Part shown: positions 43,419 through 52,262 of the stretch, one piece after another
How positions within the stretch are numbered: position 1 is the first letter of the stretch
Layout: each line of letters opens with the position of its first letter
From: Polynucleobacter sp. MWH-UH2A
Lineage (GTDB): Bacteria > Pseudomonadota > Gammaproteobacteria > Burkholderiales > Burkholderiaceae
Direction of reading: 5' to 3'
DNA length: 64,000 nt
NCBI RefSeq assembly: GCF_018687195.1
Contig: NZ_CP061321.1
Location: forward strand, 558,001-622,000
The notes under the pieces: generated by a model
What the model was told of the DNA's origin: nothing
What the model saw: the letters and a program-made list of their open reading frames with translations, nothing else
Databases searched by the model: none
Position numbers and translations under genes: made by a program

Positions 43419-45043
43419 GTATCAAAATTCCCTTGGCCTCTACTTTGAATCTGCGCGTGCGTAAGCGGGTGTATGACTTACTGTTTAATGCCCAGCTAAA
43501 GAGTAATTTTCATAATCAGTTTGAGCACTTCATCACCTATATGATCGTGCTCAATATGGCAGGTTTGGTGCTTGAGCACATTCCGGTAATTTATGAATCC
43601 CGTCAGCACCTGTTTCACCTTTTTGATGTTTTTTCTCTAGGTGTCTTTACGGCAGAGTATGCGTTACGTTTATACGTTGCACCTGAAGATCCTGCTTTTA
43701 GCTCCGCAAAAGTTCCGCGCTTCGCTTTTTTTAAAAGCCCCTTTGCTTTAATCGATTTGGTCTCGATATTGCCGTTCTACCTTGGCGCCTTCTTTGATGC
43801 TGATCTCCGCGTTCTAAGGGCGTTACGTCTCTTGCGTTTGTTTAAGTTATTTAGAGCGGTAGCGCCAGCGGCGCAGGATTTTCTGGAGCAGAATAAAGAC
43901 AAATCGTTTCGCTACAAAATTTATGCTTTAGTGAATGAGACTCCAACAAGCGGTGAGCTTCATCACTTATTTGATTTCATGATCGTAGTTTGGGTGATCA
44001 TCTCTGTGTTATGCGTCATTCTAGAGTCGGTGCACAGCATTAATTACTATTTGCACTCTGAATTTGTGATTCTTGACATTATGGCGGTAGCAGTATTTTC
44101 AACCGAATATTTAATGCGCATTTACAGTTGCCCTGAGGATCCTAGATACCAATCATGGCTCATGGGCCGTCTTAAAAATGCCACCACCCCAACTAGTATT
44201 ATTGATTTGCTGGCAATTCTTCCATTTTATTTAGAGAGTCTCTTGCATCATTTATTTGACTTGCGTTTCTTGCGAGTCTTTAGATTGATGCGTCTTCTCA
44301 AGTTGGCGCGTTACTCAGGCGCAACCCAGTCTTTATTTGTGGTGATCAAGCGCGAGTGGCCGGTAATGAAGGCTTCTGCTTTCATCATGATTTTGCTGGT
44401 GATGTTGGCCGCTTGCTTAGGTTATTTGTTTGAGCACGAAGCGCAGCCTGATAAGTTTGAAAATATTCCGCAGTCAATTTACTGGGCAGTTGTAACGCTG
44501 GCCAGCGTGGGCTATGGTGATATCTCACCAATCACCCCCGCAGGACGTGCAATGACGATCGTGCTGGCTCTGTTGGGCATTGGTATTTTTGCTATTCCGG
44601 CTGCAATTTTGTCATCTGCTTTGAGTGATCAACTGCGTATTGAGCGTGAAATGATGATGAATGAGCTCTATCACATGCTAGAGGATGGTGTGATCTCTGC
44701 AGAAGAGCAAGAGCTCATCGAGGCTGAAGCCAAGCGATTGCATTTATCCAAAAGCGAGTTGGATCGCTTGCTTGAAAAAGCTAAGGTGCAGATGGGTGTC
44801 GAGCATGCTGATTCTAGTGGTAATCATGGCGTATCGCATGAGCTAGATCTGGCATTTTTATCTACTCATCCAGCCGTAGCTGCTGAACAGCTCAAGATCA
44901 CCATCTCAAAACTGCAGCAAATTATGAGTGTGAGTAGCAATGATGAGTTAGTAAAATACTTTGGCGATCCAAATAACGCTACGCCATTACAAAGTGCGTT
45001 ATTTAAGCTTCTGTTAGAGAGCGCGCAAAAGCAAAAGAGTTAA
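43415..45043 (+). CDS. voltage-gated potassium channel with two tandem voltage-sensor domains
   Basis: 542 aa. First voltage sensor: S1 about 37-56, S2 66-88, S3 108-124, S4 129-148 (LRVLRALRLLRLFKLFRA). Second voltage sensor: S1 about 185-205, S2 218-236, S3 261-273, S4 282-300 (DLRFLRVFRLMRLLKLARY). Then one pore: S5 about 315-340, selectivity filter TLASVGYGD (361-369), S6 about 377-404. The two sensors share VF.xEY..R.Y..PEDP in S2 and ID....ILPFYL in S3, showing internal duplication. A cytoplasmic C-terminus of about 135 residues contains a helical region after S6. The usual bacterial Kv channel has one sensor per pore. Confidence 0.9.
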   Translation: MSIKIPLASTLNLRVRKRVYDLLFNAQLKSNFHNQFEHFITYMIVLNMAGLVLEHIPVIYESRQHLFHLFDVFSLGVFTAEYALRLYVAPEDPAFSSAKVPRFAFFKSPFALIDLVSILPFYLGAFFDADLRVLRALRLLRLFKLFRAVAPAAQDFLEQNKDKSFRYKIYALVNETPTSGELHHLFDFMIVVWVIISVLCVILESVHSINYYLHSEFVILDIMAVAVFSTEYLMRIYSCPEDPRYQSWLMGRLKNATTPTSIIDLLAILPFYLESLLHHLFDLRFLRVFRLMRLLKLARYSGATQSLFVVIKREWPVMKASAFIMILLVMLAACLGYLFEHEAQPDKFENIPQSIYWAVVTLASVGYGDISPITPAGRAMTIVLALLGIGIFAIPAAILSSALSDQLRIEREMMMNELYHMLEDGVISAEEQELIEAEAKRLHLSKSELDRLLEKAKVQMGVEHADSSGNHGVSHELDLAFLSTHPAVAAEQLKITISKLQQIMSVSSNDELVKYFGDPNNATPLQSALFKLLLESAQKQKS

Positions 45044-45056
45044 ACCTAGGCGGTTT

Positions 45057-45992
45057 TTACCAGTAAGCGGATGGTGGTGCGTACACTAAAATTTTGGCTG
45101 GGTTTAGGTAGCTGTTATGTTGATGGATTTCATAATGTAAATGCGGGCCAGTTGATCGTCCGGTGGAGCCGGAGTTCGCAATTAGTTGACCGCGGGTAAT
45201 TGTTTGGCCAGGCTTTACGAACAACTTACTGTTGTGAGCATACTTCGAGATAAAGCCATCGCCATGAGCAATTTCAATAAAGTTTCCATAAGCTGGATCT
45301 AAACCAGCCTTGATGACGGTGCCATCACCCGTTGCCACAATCGGAGTGCCCGCTGGTGTAACAAAGTCAATTCCAGAATGTTGAGCTAATTGTTTTGTAA
45401 AAGGGTCAACACGAACCCCAAAGTTACTGGTCATGCCCAAACGTGCATCAATGGGTGGTCCAATTGGGAGGGTGCGTAGCCATGCGTACTGTTTTTCCCA
45501 CTCAGGTTCAGATTTTTCAAAGATCTCAGCCATTTCAGTGGACTTGGAGACGGATTCCTCAAAATTTTCCACCAGGGTTTTGGTGGGCTCGAACTTAAAG
45601 CTCAATGGCTTTAGTGGTCCACCGACGCTGAGACTTTCAGTAAATTTACTTTTGATGGTGTAGGGGGTTGAGATGGCAAGATAACGGTCTTTGATGGACT
45701 TAAGCTCATTAAATTGCATTGAGGCTTTTGCAAGCTGGTCTTGAATCGCCTTGAGTTGTTTTGTGTACTTATTATCAAGCGCCATGCGCTCTTTGACTGT
45801 TACAACACCGCTGACTTCTCTGGCAAAGTCCGGGCTAACCTCCAGAGCAATATGAATGCCGGTTGAAAAGATCAATATCCCAAGGATTAGAAAAGATGTC
45901 CCAATAATCACTGCAAGGCGTGTAAGACGCTCTTTGGTGATATTGATTTGCTTAATGGCTCCAGTAGAGCCTGATACCCAAAATAATTGCAT
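45057..45992 (-). CDS. M23 family metallopeptidase (cell-wall hydrolase)
   Basis: 311 aa with an N-terminal membrane anchor (about 24-50), a coiled coil (about 72-105) and a C-terminal LytM domain. Zinc motif HxxxD is in LAQHSGIDFVTPAGTP and HxH is in TGPHLHYEIHQH, so the enzyme looks active. It should cut peptide cross-links of peptidoglycan on the periplasmic face. It lies about 1 kb from three bactofilin genes; M23 peptidases are recurring partners of bactofilins in cell-shape control. Convergent with the channel gene. Confidence 0.92.
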   Translation of the reverse strand: MQLFWVSGSTGAIKQINITKERLTRLAVIIGTSFLILGILIFSTGIHIALEVSPDFAREVSGVVTVKERMALDNKYTKQLKAIQDQLAKASMQFNELKSIKDRYLAISTPYTIKSKFTESLSVGGPLKPLSFKFEPTKTLVENFEESVSKSTEMAEIFEKSEPEWEKQYAWLRTLPIGPPIDARLGMTSNFGVRVDPFTKQLAQHSGIDFVTPAGTPIVATGDGTVIKAGLDPAYGNFIEIAHGDGFISKYAHNSKLFVKPGQTITRGQLIANSGSTGRSTGPHLHYEIHQHNSYLNPAKILVYAPPSAYW

Positions 45993-46056
45993 TTAGTGAG
46001 TATAAGTGACTGATTTATATAAATTAATTTAGTAAATTGAAGGCCCCTAAAGGACC

Positions 46057-46062
46057 TATAAT
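46057..46062 (+). promoter_or_regulatory. TATAAT -10 element upstream of 46101 gene
   Basis: A perfect TATAAT lies 39 bp upstream of the GTG start. A TTGAAG sits only 14 bp before it, too close for a normal -35. The intergenic region is divergent (M23 gene on the other side). Confidence 0.4.
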
Positions 46063-46100
46063 CGCTACTTCGAATGTGATTTTAGCCTTAATATAAGCCT

Positions 46101-46463
46101 GTGAACAAATTAAAACCTCTTTTGGGGGGGTGTAACCCTCTTTTTTCGCTTCTTTGGTATCTGCTGTTGGCGCTGGCGCTGCCTGCTAAAGCCGCTATCA
46201 TCGGCCAAATGCCCGCATTAAGCGAGGTTTTGTACATTACTTCTGAACCTTGCACTTCAGAGTCGGGAAGGGTTGAGCCTAATTGGTATTTTTCCTACTC
46301 GGTTAATGCTGTGGGTACAGTGACTCGAAGTTGTTATGTGCGTTATAACGATCAGATATGGATTAAGGGTCCTTATGGTTCGGAATCCACCTTCCCAATG
46401 AGTTATTTCACCAAACCGGCTGAATCTGGTAAGTCAGAGGCTGACCCCGAGGTTAAGCAGTAG
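46101..46463 (+). CDS. small secreted hypothetical protein
   Basis: 120 aa from a GTG start. Signal peptide of about 31 residues (LLLALALPAKA) then a mature region with two cysteines (TSEPCTSES, TRSCYVRYND). No family recognised. A G7 run falls at codons 8-10. Tail-to-tail with the next gene, which is also secreted. Confidence 0.7.
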   Translation: MNKLKPLLGGCNPLFSLLWYLLLALALPAKAAIIGQMPALSEVLYITSEPCTSESGRVEPNWYFSYSVNAVGTVTRSCYVRYNDQIWIKGPYGSESTFPMSYFTKPAESGKSEADPEVKQ

Positions 46464-46484
46464 AGCCTTTGATTTTTGCTGGAA

Positions 46485-46937
46485 TTAGCTTGGAATATTG
46501 GGCGGCCTGCAAAAAAACTTGTAAAGCACATAGCTCATGGTGTCAGGAATTACCCTCTCCCAGTTGGAGTTTGAGGTATCCGCTTGATCTACGCTAACGC
46601 CTGAGCCCTCGGGGCCTGAATAGTAACCAATATAGAACTGTTTGTAGCTCTCATAGCCGACCCGGCAGTAATAGGAGATATCTTGAATAACTGATTGGGT
46701 GGGCTCGCCGTTGGGCGCACCCAGTGATTCCGCATAGCTAATGAGCTGCCAGGTACTTACTTGCTCATTCGCGGGGTCGCTTACTGTCTTACTATCCTCA
46801 TAGTAATAGGCATTGCCGACATTATCGTTGGATATAAATACCCATTTGGCATGACTGGGGCTAAGGGGATTGAGCAAAATTGCCGTTAATCCAACTAGGA
46901 TTAAATTTTTGAAAAAGGGCGGTATTTTTAGGCGCAT
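46485..46937 (-). CDS. secreted protein, surface-adhesin-E-like
   Basis: 150 aa with a signal peptide (1-30, ending SHA). The mature sequence WVFISNDNVGNAYYYEDSKT, VSTWQLISYAES, SVIQDISYYCRVGYESYK has the W.l-...-YY.D...-v..W.l..Y...-S....y.C spacing seen in small periplasmic proteins annotated as surface-adhesin protein E-like. Two cysteines may pair. Function unknown; the family call is tentative. Confidence 0.65.
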   Translation of the reverse strand: MRLKIPPFFKNLILVGLTAILLNPLSPSHAKWVFISNDNVGNAYYYEDSKTVSDPANEQVSTWQLISYAESLGAPNGEPTQSVIQDISYYCRVGYESYKQFYIGYYSGPEGSGVSVDQADTSNSNWERVIPDTMSYVLYKFFCRPPNIPS

Positions 46938-47052
46938 GGCTCATGCAGTGTTTTGTTGTTAATTTGTGCATTTTAAAGCCCAAAAACAAAGATCAGCTGA
47001 TAGAATTGCCTAAATCTTTATAAATGACATTGTGCGCTAAGGAGTGCTAAGT

Positions 47053-47391
47053 ATGGCTGAAGTGAATCAACAAGGTTGCCTATTTGTGGGTGAGGGCGTA
47101 GTTCTGAAGGGTAACTTTGAGGTGCCTGATATCGCGTCAATTTCTGGAACAGTTGAAGGTGAACTCACCGCTAAACAAGTTTTAATCGAAGCAACCGGCA
47201 CTGTGCGTGGCAAGCTCACTGGTGAATCAATTGATATTCGTGGCGAAGTGAATGAGTACGTTTCATCATCTCGCAGCTTAATCATTCGCTCTACAGGTAA
47301 GGTAACTGGCTCTATTAATTACTCTGAAATTGAAATTGAGAAGGGCGGTCATCTCCACGGTGATTTGCATAATCTCAACCCCCATTCTTAA
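47053..47391 (+). CDS. bactofilin 1
   Basis: 112 aa bactofilin, the beta-helical filament-forming cytoskeletal protein. The repeating hydrophobic core GEGVVLKGNFEVPDIASISG, GTVEGELTAKQVLIEATGTV, GKVTGSINYSEIEIEKGGHL is diagnostic. ATG 47053 follows AAGGAG at good spacing; the in-frame GTG at 47044 overlaps that site. First of three consecutive bactofilins. An ATCAGCTGAT palindrome lies at 46992-47001. Confidence 0.93.
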   Translation: MAEVNQQGCLFVGEGVVLKGNFEVPDIASISGTVEGELTAKQVLIEATGTVRGKLTGESIDIRGEVNEYVSSSRSLIIRSTGKVTGSINYSEIEIEKGGHLHGDLHNLNPHS

Positions 47392-47439
47392 ATTTTTAAT
47401 TTGATTGCCTAATACCTAATAATTACCTAATACATAACG

Positions 47440-47907
47440 ATGTCTATATTTTCCAAAAATACTCCCGCTACAGAAAATGAGTCAAGCGCTAGCAACGAAG
47501 AAGTTGTTCAAGAATATGTCGCACCTGAAGAAGTGGTTTCCAGTGCGAGCTCCCCTGAGCAAGTAACAAGACTAGAGTCTCCGGCTCGGTCAAGCGTATT
47601 AAGCAAGCCTTCAATCATCAGCGAGGGCTTTACTTTTGAGGGCACTATTACCTCAGATGGCGTTTTAAATATTGCTGGTACAGTACGCGGCAAAATTACC
47701 GCTAAGTCTGTTTTGATAGACTCTAGTGGACAGGTTGATGGCGAGCTCAATTCAGAGCAGTTGGTTATCAAAGGCCAACTCAAGGGCGATGTTAACTGCG
47801 AGGATCTCAATGTTGGTCCGCTTGCTTACGTGGATGGCAATATCAGTTACAAATACATTCATATTCAGCGCGGCGGTAAAGTGGCTGGAAAATTTATCAA
47901 AAGCTAA
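47440..47907 (+). CDS. bactofilin 2
   Basis: 155 aa: an N-terminal tail of about 60 residues (acidic, Ser-rich, ending SVLSKPSIISEGFTFEG), then the bactofilin core (GTITSDGVLNIAGTVRGKIT, QVDGELNSEQLVIKGQLKGD, VDGNISYKYIHIQRGGKVAG). The tail may carry membrane- or partner-binding sites. 48 bp after bactofilin 1. Confidence 0.93.
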   Translation: MSIFSKNTPATENESSASNEEVVQEYVAPEEVVSSASSPEQVTRLESPARSSVLSKPSIISEGFTFEGTITSDGVLNIAGTVRGKITAKSVLIDSSGQVDGELNSEQLVIKGQLKGDVNCEDLNVGPLAYVDGNISYKYIHIQRGGKVAGKFIKS

Positions 47908-47919
47908 TGCTCAACCCAC

Positions 47920-48333
47920 ATGGCCATTAGACAAAGTCATGCGATTCGAGTTTTAGATCCCTCTAGGGAAACTTTTGGTTCGATTATTGGATCTGATTTA
48001 GAGATTTCTGGTCGAATTGTTGCGACCAAGAGCTTGCGTATTGATGGCACCATTATTGGTGATGTTGTTACTAAACAGGGTGCTGATGTCTGTGTGGCGC
48101 TTGGTAAGACCGGTTTAGTGCAGGGCAATATATCGGCCGGACGAGTTTTGGTGGCGGGGCGAGTTGAAGGTAATGTTCGCGCAACTGAGAGGGTGGAGTT
48201 GCATAGTGGGGCAGATGTTCATGGGGACATTATTTATGCCCAAATTGGTATTGAGCAAGGAGCTCGCCTAAGCGGCTTGTTATCAAAGATCACCGAGCAG
48301 GATTTATTGCTCGATGATCATTCTGATGGTTAA
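47920..48333 (+). CDS. bactofilin 3
   Basis: 137 aa bactofilin with a short N-terminal tail and the core SDLEISGRIVATKSLRIDGT, GLVQGNISAGRVLVAGRVEG, SGADVHGDIIYAQIGIEQGA. 12 bp after bactofilin 2, and its 3' end overlaps the upstream region of the ParA-like gene. Three bactofilins in a row suggests a co-polymer or a set with different localisation. Confidence 0.93.
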   Translation: MAIRQSHAIRVLDPSRETFGSIIGSDLEISGRIVATKSLRIDGTIIGDVVTKQGADVCVALGKTGLVQGNISAGRVLVAGRVEGNVRATERVELHSGADVHGDIIYAQIGIEQGARLSGLLSKITEQDLLLDDHSDG

Positions 48334-48352
48334 TTTTTCGCTCGGGGAAAAT

Positions 48353-49264
48353 ATGACGCCTAAGGAACCGATCAAAATACTTGTCACCAATCAAAAGGGT
48401 GGCGTTGGTAAAAGCACTATCGCAGCAAATTTGGCTGCTTATTTTGCAATGCAAGAAGGCATGCAGATTGCCTTAATTGATTTTGATAAGCAAGCCTCCT
48501 CTTCTCGTTGGACCAAAAAGGCTCCCGATGTCGGGGTTCGAATAAGTCAGGTAGAAGTTAATTACCAAAGTGCCGGTATGGCATTGCTTAGCGCTCGAGC
48601 TGGAGTTCGTAAATATTCATCTGGGGTAGATATCAGTATTTGCGACTTTACATGGACCCCAGCAATGTCGGAAGATTTTATGTCTGACTTTGATGTTGTG
48701 CTGGTCCCAAGCTCTAGCGCTAAGTTTGAGATGGCGAGTACCGAAATCTTCATATTGGAGTACGTACAAAAGAGAATGGCCCGTCTAGCTGCAAGTAAAC
48801 AAAGTTTGATTGTTGTTCCCAGCAGAGTAGATCCGGGTTATGCCTCGATTGGCACATTTACCAATTTAGATTTTTTAGCAAATTGCTTTATTGCCCCGCC
48901 AATACATCGCATGCCAGAAGTTGATAGTTATGTTTATGAAGATTTCTTTTGCGTCTGCCCTGATAAGGCAGTTGCGGATAATTTTTGCATGTTTGGTAAA
49001 TATATTGCGCATAAAGTTGATGAGCGCCGTGAGATCAGGAAAACCCTATCCATTAATGGGCAGTCCGTTAATCGTGAGATTGCAAAAAAAGTTAGCGTGT
49101 TAGATGATTACCGTAAGCGCGCTAAAAATCTTGGTTTTTATGGTGGCGCCGCTTTGACCGGAGCAAATCCCGACAATAATCTAACTCCTGTTCCAGATGC
49201 CCCTGCCACCAGAACAATCGGGGAACGTTTTATTCCTGGTTTCTTGCGCAAAACCACAGAATAA
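48353..49264 (+). CDS. ParA/MinD-family ATPase associated with bactofilins
   Basis: 303 aa from the ATG at 48353, with GGGGAAA upstream. The deviant Walker A KGGVGKST is at residues 15-22, switch I-like DFDKQASSSRW follows, and VVLVPSSSAKFEMASTEIF is the switch II region. The family positions DNA, plasmids or protein complexes on a membrane or nucleoid. C-terminal tail is Pro/Asn-rich. A longer start at 48314 would overlap bactofilin 3. No ParB was seen beside it, so the cargo is likely the bactofilin filaments or their partners, by analogy to bactofilin/ParABS links in Myxococcus. Confidence 0.9.
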   Translation: MTPKEPIKILVTNQKGGVGKSTIAANLAAYFAMQEGMQIALIDFDKQASSSRWTKKAPDVGVRISQVEVNYQSAGMALLSARAGVRKYSSGVDISICDFTWTPAMSEDFMSDFDVVLVPSSSAKFEMASTEIFILEYVQKRMARLAASKQSLIVVPSRVDPGYASIGTFTNLDFLANCFIAPPIHRMPEVDSYVYEDFFCVCPDKAVADNFCMFGKYIAHKVDERREIRKTLSINGQSVNREIAKKVSVLDDYRKRAKNLGFYGGAALTGANPDNNLTPVPDAPATRTIGERFIPGFLRKTTE

Positions 49265-49267
49265 GTT

Positions 49268-49834
49268 TTAAAGGCTGTTTAGTATGGCTATTTGTATATG
49301 CCCTAGAATGACTTTACTCATTTGAATGAGTAGCATCAAAATGAGTGCTGAAAAATCAACCCCAGAAATTTTTGGACTTATTTTTCTCAAAGGCTTCAAA
49401 AGCGGTTCAAGCATCTGATGGAATAGTTCTTGTGTGGCAGAGTAAGTATTAGTCCAGCTGAAAAATACATAAACTAGTAATAAGCCAATTAAGCCCGATA
49501 GCGCTAGGTCAAAAAGATCAAACAGTGCAATGATGAGAATTTGTGAATCAGGGTATGACCATCTTGAAAAAGCTTGCAGAAAAGATATTTTGGCTAATAT
49601 GAGTAAGTAGCTTGCAAGTAAAGAGTTGATATCGATGCGCGCGCCAAAGGGAATGATTTTTCCGAGAGGGCGAATAAACCAGTCGGTGAGTGGGTGCAGA
49701 AACTGGCTAAATGGATTGCCAGAAGTAGGTGCAAAATTGATTTTTAAGAAATGCAAATAAAAACGGAGAAGACATGCCGCCACTAAAACAGTAGTGCAGA
49801 CCTCGATACAAAGAGCAATCAGATCGAAAAACAT
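49268..49834 (-). CDS. YggT family membrane protein
   Basis: 188 aa with two copies of the YggT unit: FLHPLTDWFIRPLGKIIPFG and FHQMLEPLLKPLRKISPKIS, each followed by a membrane helix (F...L..P....P.R.......D.S). About four membrane helices. YggT proteins are linked to osmotic or cell-division processes but have no settled function. Convergent with the ParA-like gene, 3 bp apart. Confidence 0.88.
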   Translation of the reverse strand: MFFDLIALCIEVCTTVLVAACLLRFYLHFLKINFAPTSGNPFSQFLHPLTDWFIRPLGKIIPFGARIDINSLLASYLLILAKISFLQAFSRWSYPDSQILIIALFDLFDLALSGLIGLLLVYVFFSWTNTYSATQELFHQMLEPLLKPLRKISPKISGVDFSALILMLLIQMSKVILGHIQIAILNSL

Positions 49835-49989
49835 AATTTAGACTGGATTCAGACCCTTATCAAAACTTAATATTAAGCTATGCAAGCTTGAATTGACATT
49901 TAAGATAAGCCCATAGAAAATGTTTTTGAGGTCATATCAAGCTGGGCGCTAGCCGGCCCCCTCAGATCTAAAACTAAGTTAAGGCCAAA

Positions 49990-50352
49990 ATGAGCGAACC
50001 CCAAAGACACGACATATTTGAAGATGAAAATGGCACGCGTGTGGCTGTAAGGCAGATTTTCCCCCCAAATGCTTTGGGGATTACTTATGTCGAGTACAAG
50101 AACTTGTCTAACTCTAATCTTCAATTTTTGCCCAAGGAAGAGTTTTTGGAGAAATTTAAATGGCTTGATAACTTTAGCTCAACCGATACCTTCGCTAAAG
50201 TGGCGTCTCAGAACGTAATAGCAGCTTCCTCAAACACTGAAGGTGAGGAGAAGGGTCTCGAGAGCGACAATTTGGTTGTCGAGGGTTCGGATGACGTGGC
50301 AGATGAGCGGGCAGGGGGTCAGGTGGCGCCCAAACCTTCTAGAACCGAATAG
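49990..50352 (+). CDS. small acidic hypothetical protein
   Basis: 120 aa, soluble, with GTRVAVRQIFPPNALGITYV near the N-terminus and an acidic Glu/Ser/Asp-rich C-terminal half that looks unstructured. No family recognised. First of four same-strand genes (to 52613) with short spacing that may form one operon. Confidence 0.7.
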   Translation: MSEPQRHDIFEDENGTRVAVRQIFPPNALGITYVEYKNLSNSNLQFLPKEEFLEKFKWLDNFSSTDTFAKVASQNVIAASSNTEGEEKGLESDNLVVEGSDDVADERAGGQVAPKPSRTE

Positions 50353-50443
50353 TTGGCCTGCTTGCGGTTAAAATTGCAGCAATCATATAGATGCTAGCTC
50401 TCTGGTTATGGCTGCCAGGGCTTTTTACTTCACAAGGAAGCTG

Positions 50444-51697
50444 ATGCGAGATGCCCTTACCCAATCTAGGGATCTACAAGTAGCATTAAAAATTACTGCG
50501 CTTATCTGCGGCAGTATTTTGTTGCTTGTATCCGCGCACTCAGGAAGCGCATCGCTGAGCTTTGATGTTTTATTTTCTTTCATTGCAAGTCAGACTCAAA
50601 GCACGCAACAACTACAGTGGCTATTCGGACTTATTTTTCTATCCGCAGGTATTTTCTTTATGCCAATAAGGATAGATACTCGTAAATCCCTGCCTTTTTC
50701 TGGTAGCAAAGAATTGGGCAATGACTCCTATGTGTTGTATCTGGTTGGTAAATACAAGATTGAAAAAAATCTTGTATTAGATCAATTAATAGTGCGTGAC
50801 AGAATATTCTCTAATGTTGATGATGCTCTAGCATTTGCTCATGCTATTGAGTGCCCAACTCAAATTGGCGTTCAGGTTGCCGAGGTTATAAGCCCTGAAC
50901 TGCCGGTACCCATCGTGGAAGATTTAGGCCCACAGTTCGAAACTCAAAATGGCTTTGCAGAGAGCCTCAGAAATCCATTCGCGCAAACTCCATCATCAGC
51001 TTTATCTACAGACTATACCGCCTGGAGCGATGCTAAGCGCAACAAGGTTACTCTGATTTTAGGTGCGCTTCTATTTGTGATCGTACTAGGTGGACTGTTT
51101 TATGCGAACTCGCACTCTGCTCGTAATATTCCTCAATCTGCTGTTATTGAGCCTACCCCTCCTTTCTCTCAAACAGCCAATTCCGATCAGGTAGTGTCTG
51201 GCTCTATAGCGAGTCAGGATGCAAATACTGTAAGTAATACCTCTGAAGCAAAAGAAGTTGGCAAGCTTTTGGTTGCAATGCCTATTAACGAAAGATGGAT
51301 TGGCCTTTGGGTTCCAGAGAGTGCCGGCAAGCAAAAACTATTGGTTACTGCAAGCTTAATGAAGTTTGGCGATGAGGAATTTTCTTGGGCGGGAGTTAGG
51401 CCGAAAGGTATTGTGCAATGTTGTTTGGCTTTCTACGAAGGGGCCACAACCAAGGCCGACTTGATTGCCAGAATTTCAGGGGCGCAAGATCCTGGTGCCT
51501 CACTAAAACCTGAATCCCAAAAGACCATGGCATTACTGAGTGGCCTAAGTGAAGGTAACTTCAAGCGAATCGTATTTGCAGACCCTTATCTGAAGAAATA
51601 CTTCTTTATTTATGATCAAAATTACGTGTATCGCATTAGCCGAGATCTGGGTGATAAAGCTGATGTAGTGGTTGAGCAATTTAAAAAACAAGAATAA
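50444..51697 (+). CDS. three-helix membrane hypothetical protein
   Basis: 417 aa from the ATG at 50444, which has AAGGAAG just upstream; an ATG at 50408 has no ribosome site. Membrane helices at about 14-32 (ITALICGSILLLVSA), 55-75 (WLFGLIFLSAGIFFM) and 198-218 (VTLILGALLFVIVLGGLFYA), separated by soluble regions, and a C-terminal extracytoplasmic domain (LLVAMPINERWIGLWVPESA to the end) with a CC pair (GIVQCCLAFY). No family recognised. Possibly an envelope-assembly or sensing protein; unknown. Confidence 0.75.
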   Translation: MRDALTQSRDLQVALKITALICGSILLLVSAHSGSASLSFDVLFSFIASQTQSTQQLQWLFGLIFLSAGIFFMPIRIDTRKSLPFSGSKELGNDSYVLYLVGKYKIEKNLVLDQLIVRDRIFSNVDDALAFAHAIECPTQIGVQVAEVISPELPVPIVEDLGPQFETQNGFAESLRNPFAQTPSSALSTDYTAWSDAKRNKVTLILGALLFVIVLGGLFYANSHSARNIPQSAVIEPTPPFSQTANSDQVVSGSIASQDANTVSNTSEAKEVGKLLVAMPINERWIGLWVPESAGKQKLLVTASLMKFGDEEFSWAGVRPKGIVQCCLAFYEGATTKADLIARISGAQDPGASLKPESQKTMALLSGLSEGNFKRIVFADPYLKKYFFIYDQNYVYRISRDLGDKADVVVEQFKKQE

Positions 51698-51701
51698 GTG
51701 A

Positions 51702-52250
51702 ATGACAACCCCGTCTGAATTAGAGACATCTTCTGGCAATAAGTTACAGCCCTATGAGCAATTGCGTTTATTGCGGGAGCAAACTCATGTGCGGACAATA
51801 ACTGACGAAATCGTAGGTCAGCAATGTATTTTTTTCTATAGTCGCAATTGGATTTTTGACTACTCCCTCAATAGTACCGACAGGCAATGGGATATCACTC
51901 AGCAGGTCTATTTCCGAAATGTACGCAAGCATAAAGCCCTTGCATTTGCATTGCCCTACATCGTCATTCAACTTGCTTTTGTAGGCTCTCCGCAATACCT
52001 GCGCGTCATAGTGACCTATGGGGGCGATATCACCAAAATGATTGGGTCGATGGATCATTTCATTAAACGGGAAGAGGGGATTCGGGCGTGGGTAGAGCAG
52101 CCTGATTTCAGTTGGCAACCGTCAAATATTGCGGAGTTATCAAACCGGATATTAGAAACAGACAGCCAGTTTAAAGATATCGAGTTTTATCGCTATCATG
52201 AGCCCTTTCACGCAAAGTTGAGTGGTACTTGGGAGCAGATAACGGTCTAA
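51702..52250 (+). CDS. hypothetical protein
   Basis: 182 aa, soluble, starting ATG 4 bp after the membrane protein, so co-translated with it. Aromatic- and acid-rich, with DEIVGQQCIFFYSRNWIFDY and ITQQVYFRNVRKHKALAFAL; the C-terminus ends KLSGTWEQITV. No family recognised. Its place between a membrane protein and a TPR-like gene suggests a complex. Confidence 0.7.
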   Translation: MTTPSELETSSGNKLQPYEQLRLLREQTHVRTITDEIVGQQCIFFYSRNWIFDYSLNSTDRQWDITQQVYFRNVRKHKALAFALPYIVIQLAFVGSPQYLRVIVTYGGDITKMIGSMDHFIKREEGIRAWVEQPDFSWQPSNIAELSNRILETDSQFKDIEFYRYHEPFHAKLSGTWEQITV

Positions 52251-52262
52251 AATAGGCCCAAT

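Noticed and set aside
35940..46130. G7 tracts in flgL (35940-35946) and in the secreted-protein gene (46124-46130) as phase-variation switches
   Set aside because: Runs of seven G are expected a few times by chance in a sequence of this length and composition; no supporting context.
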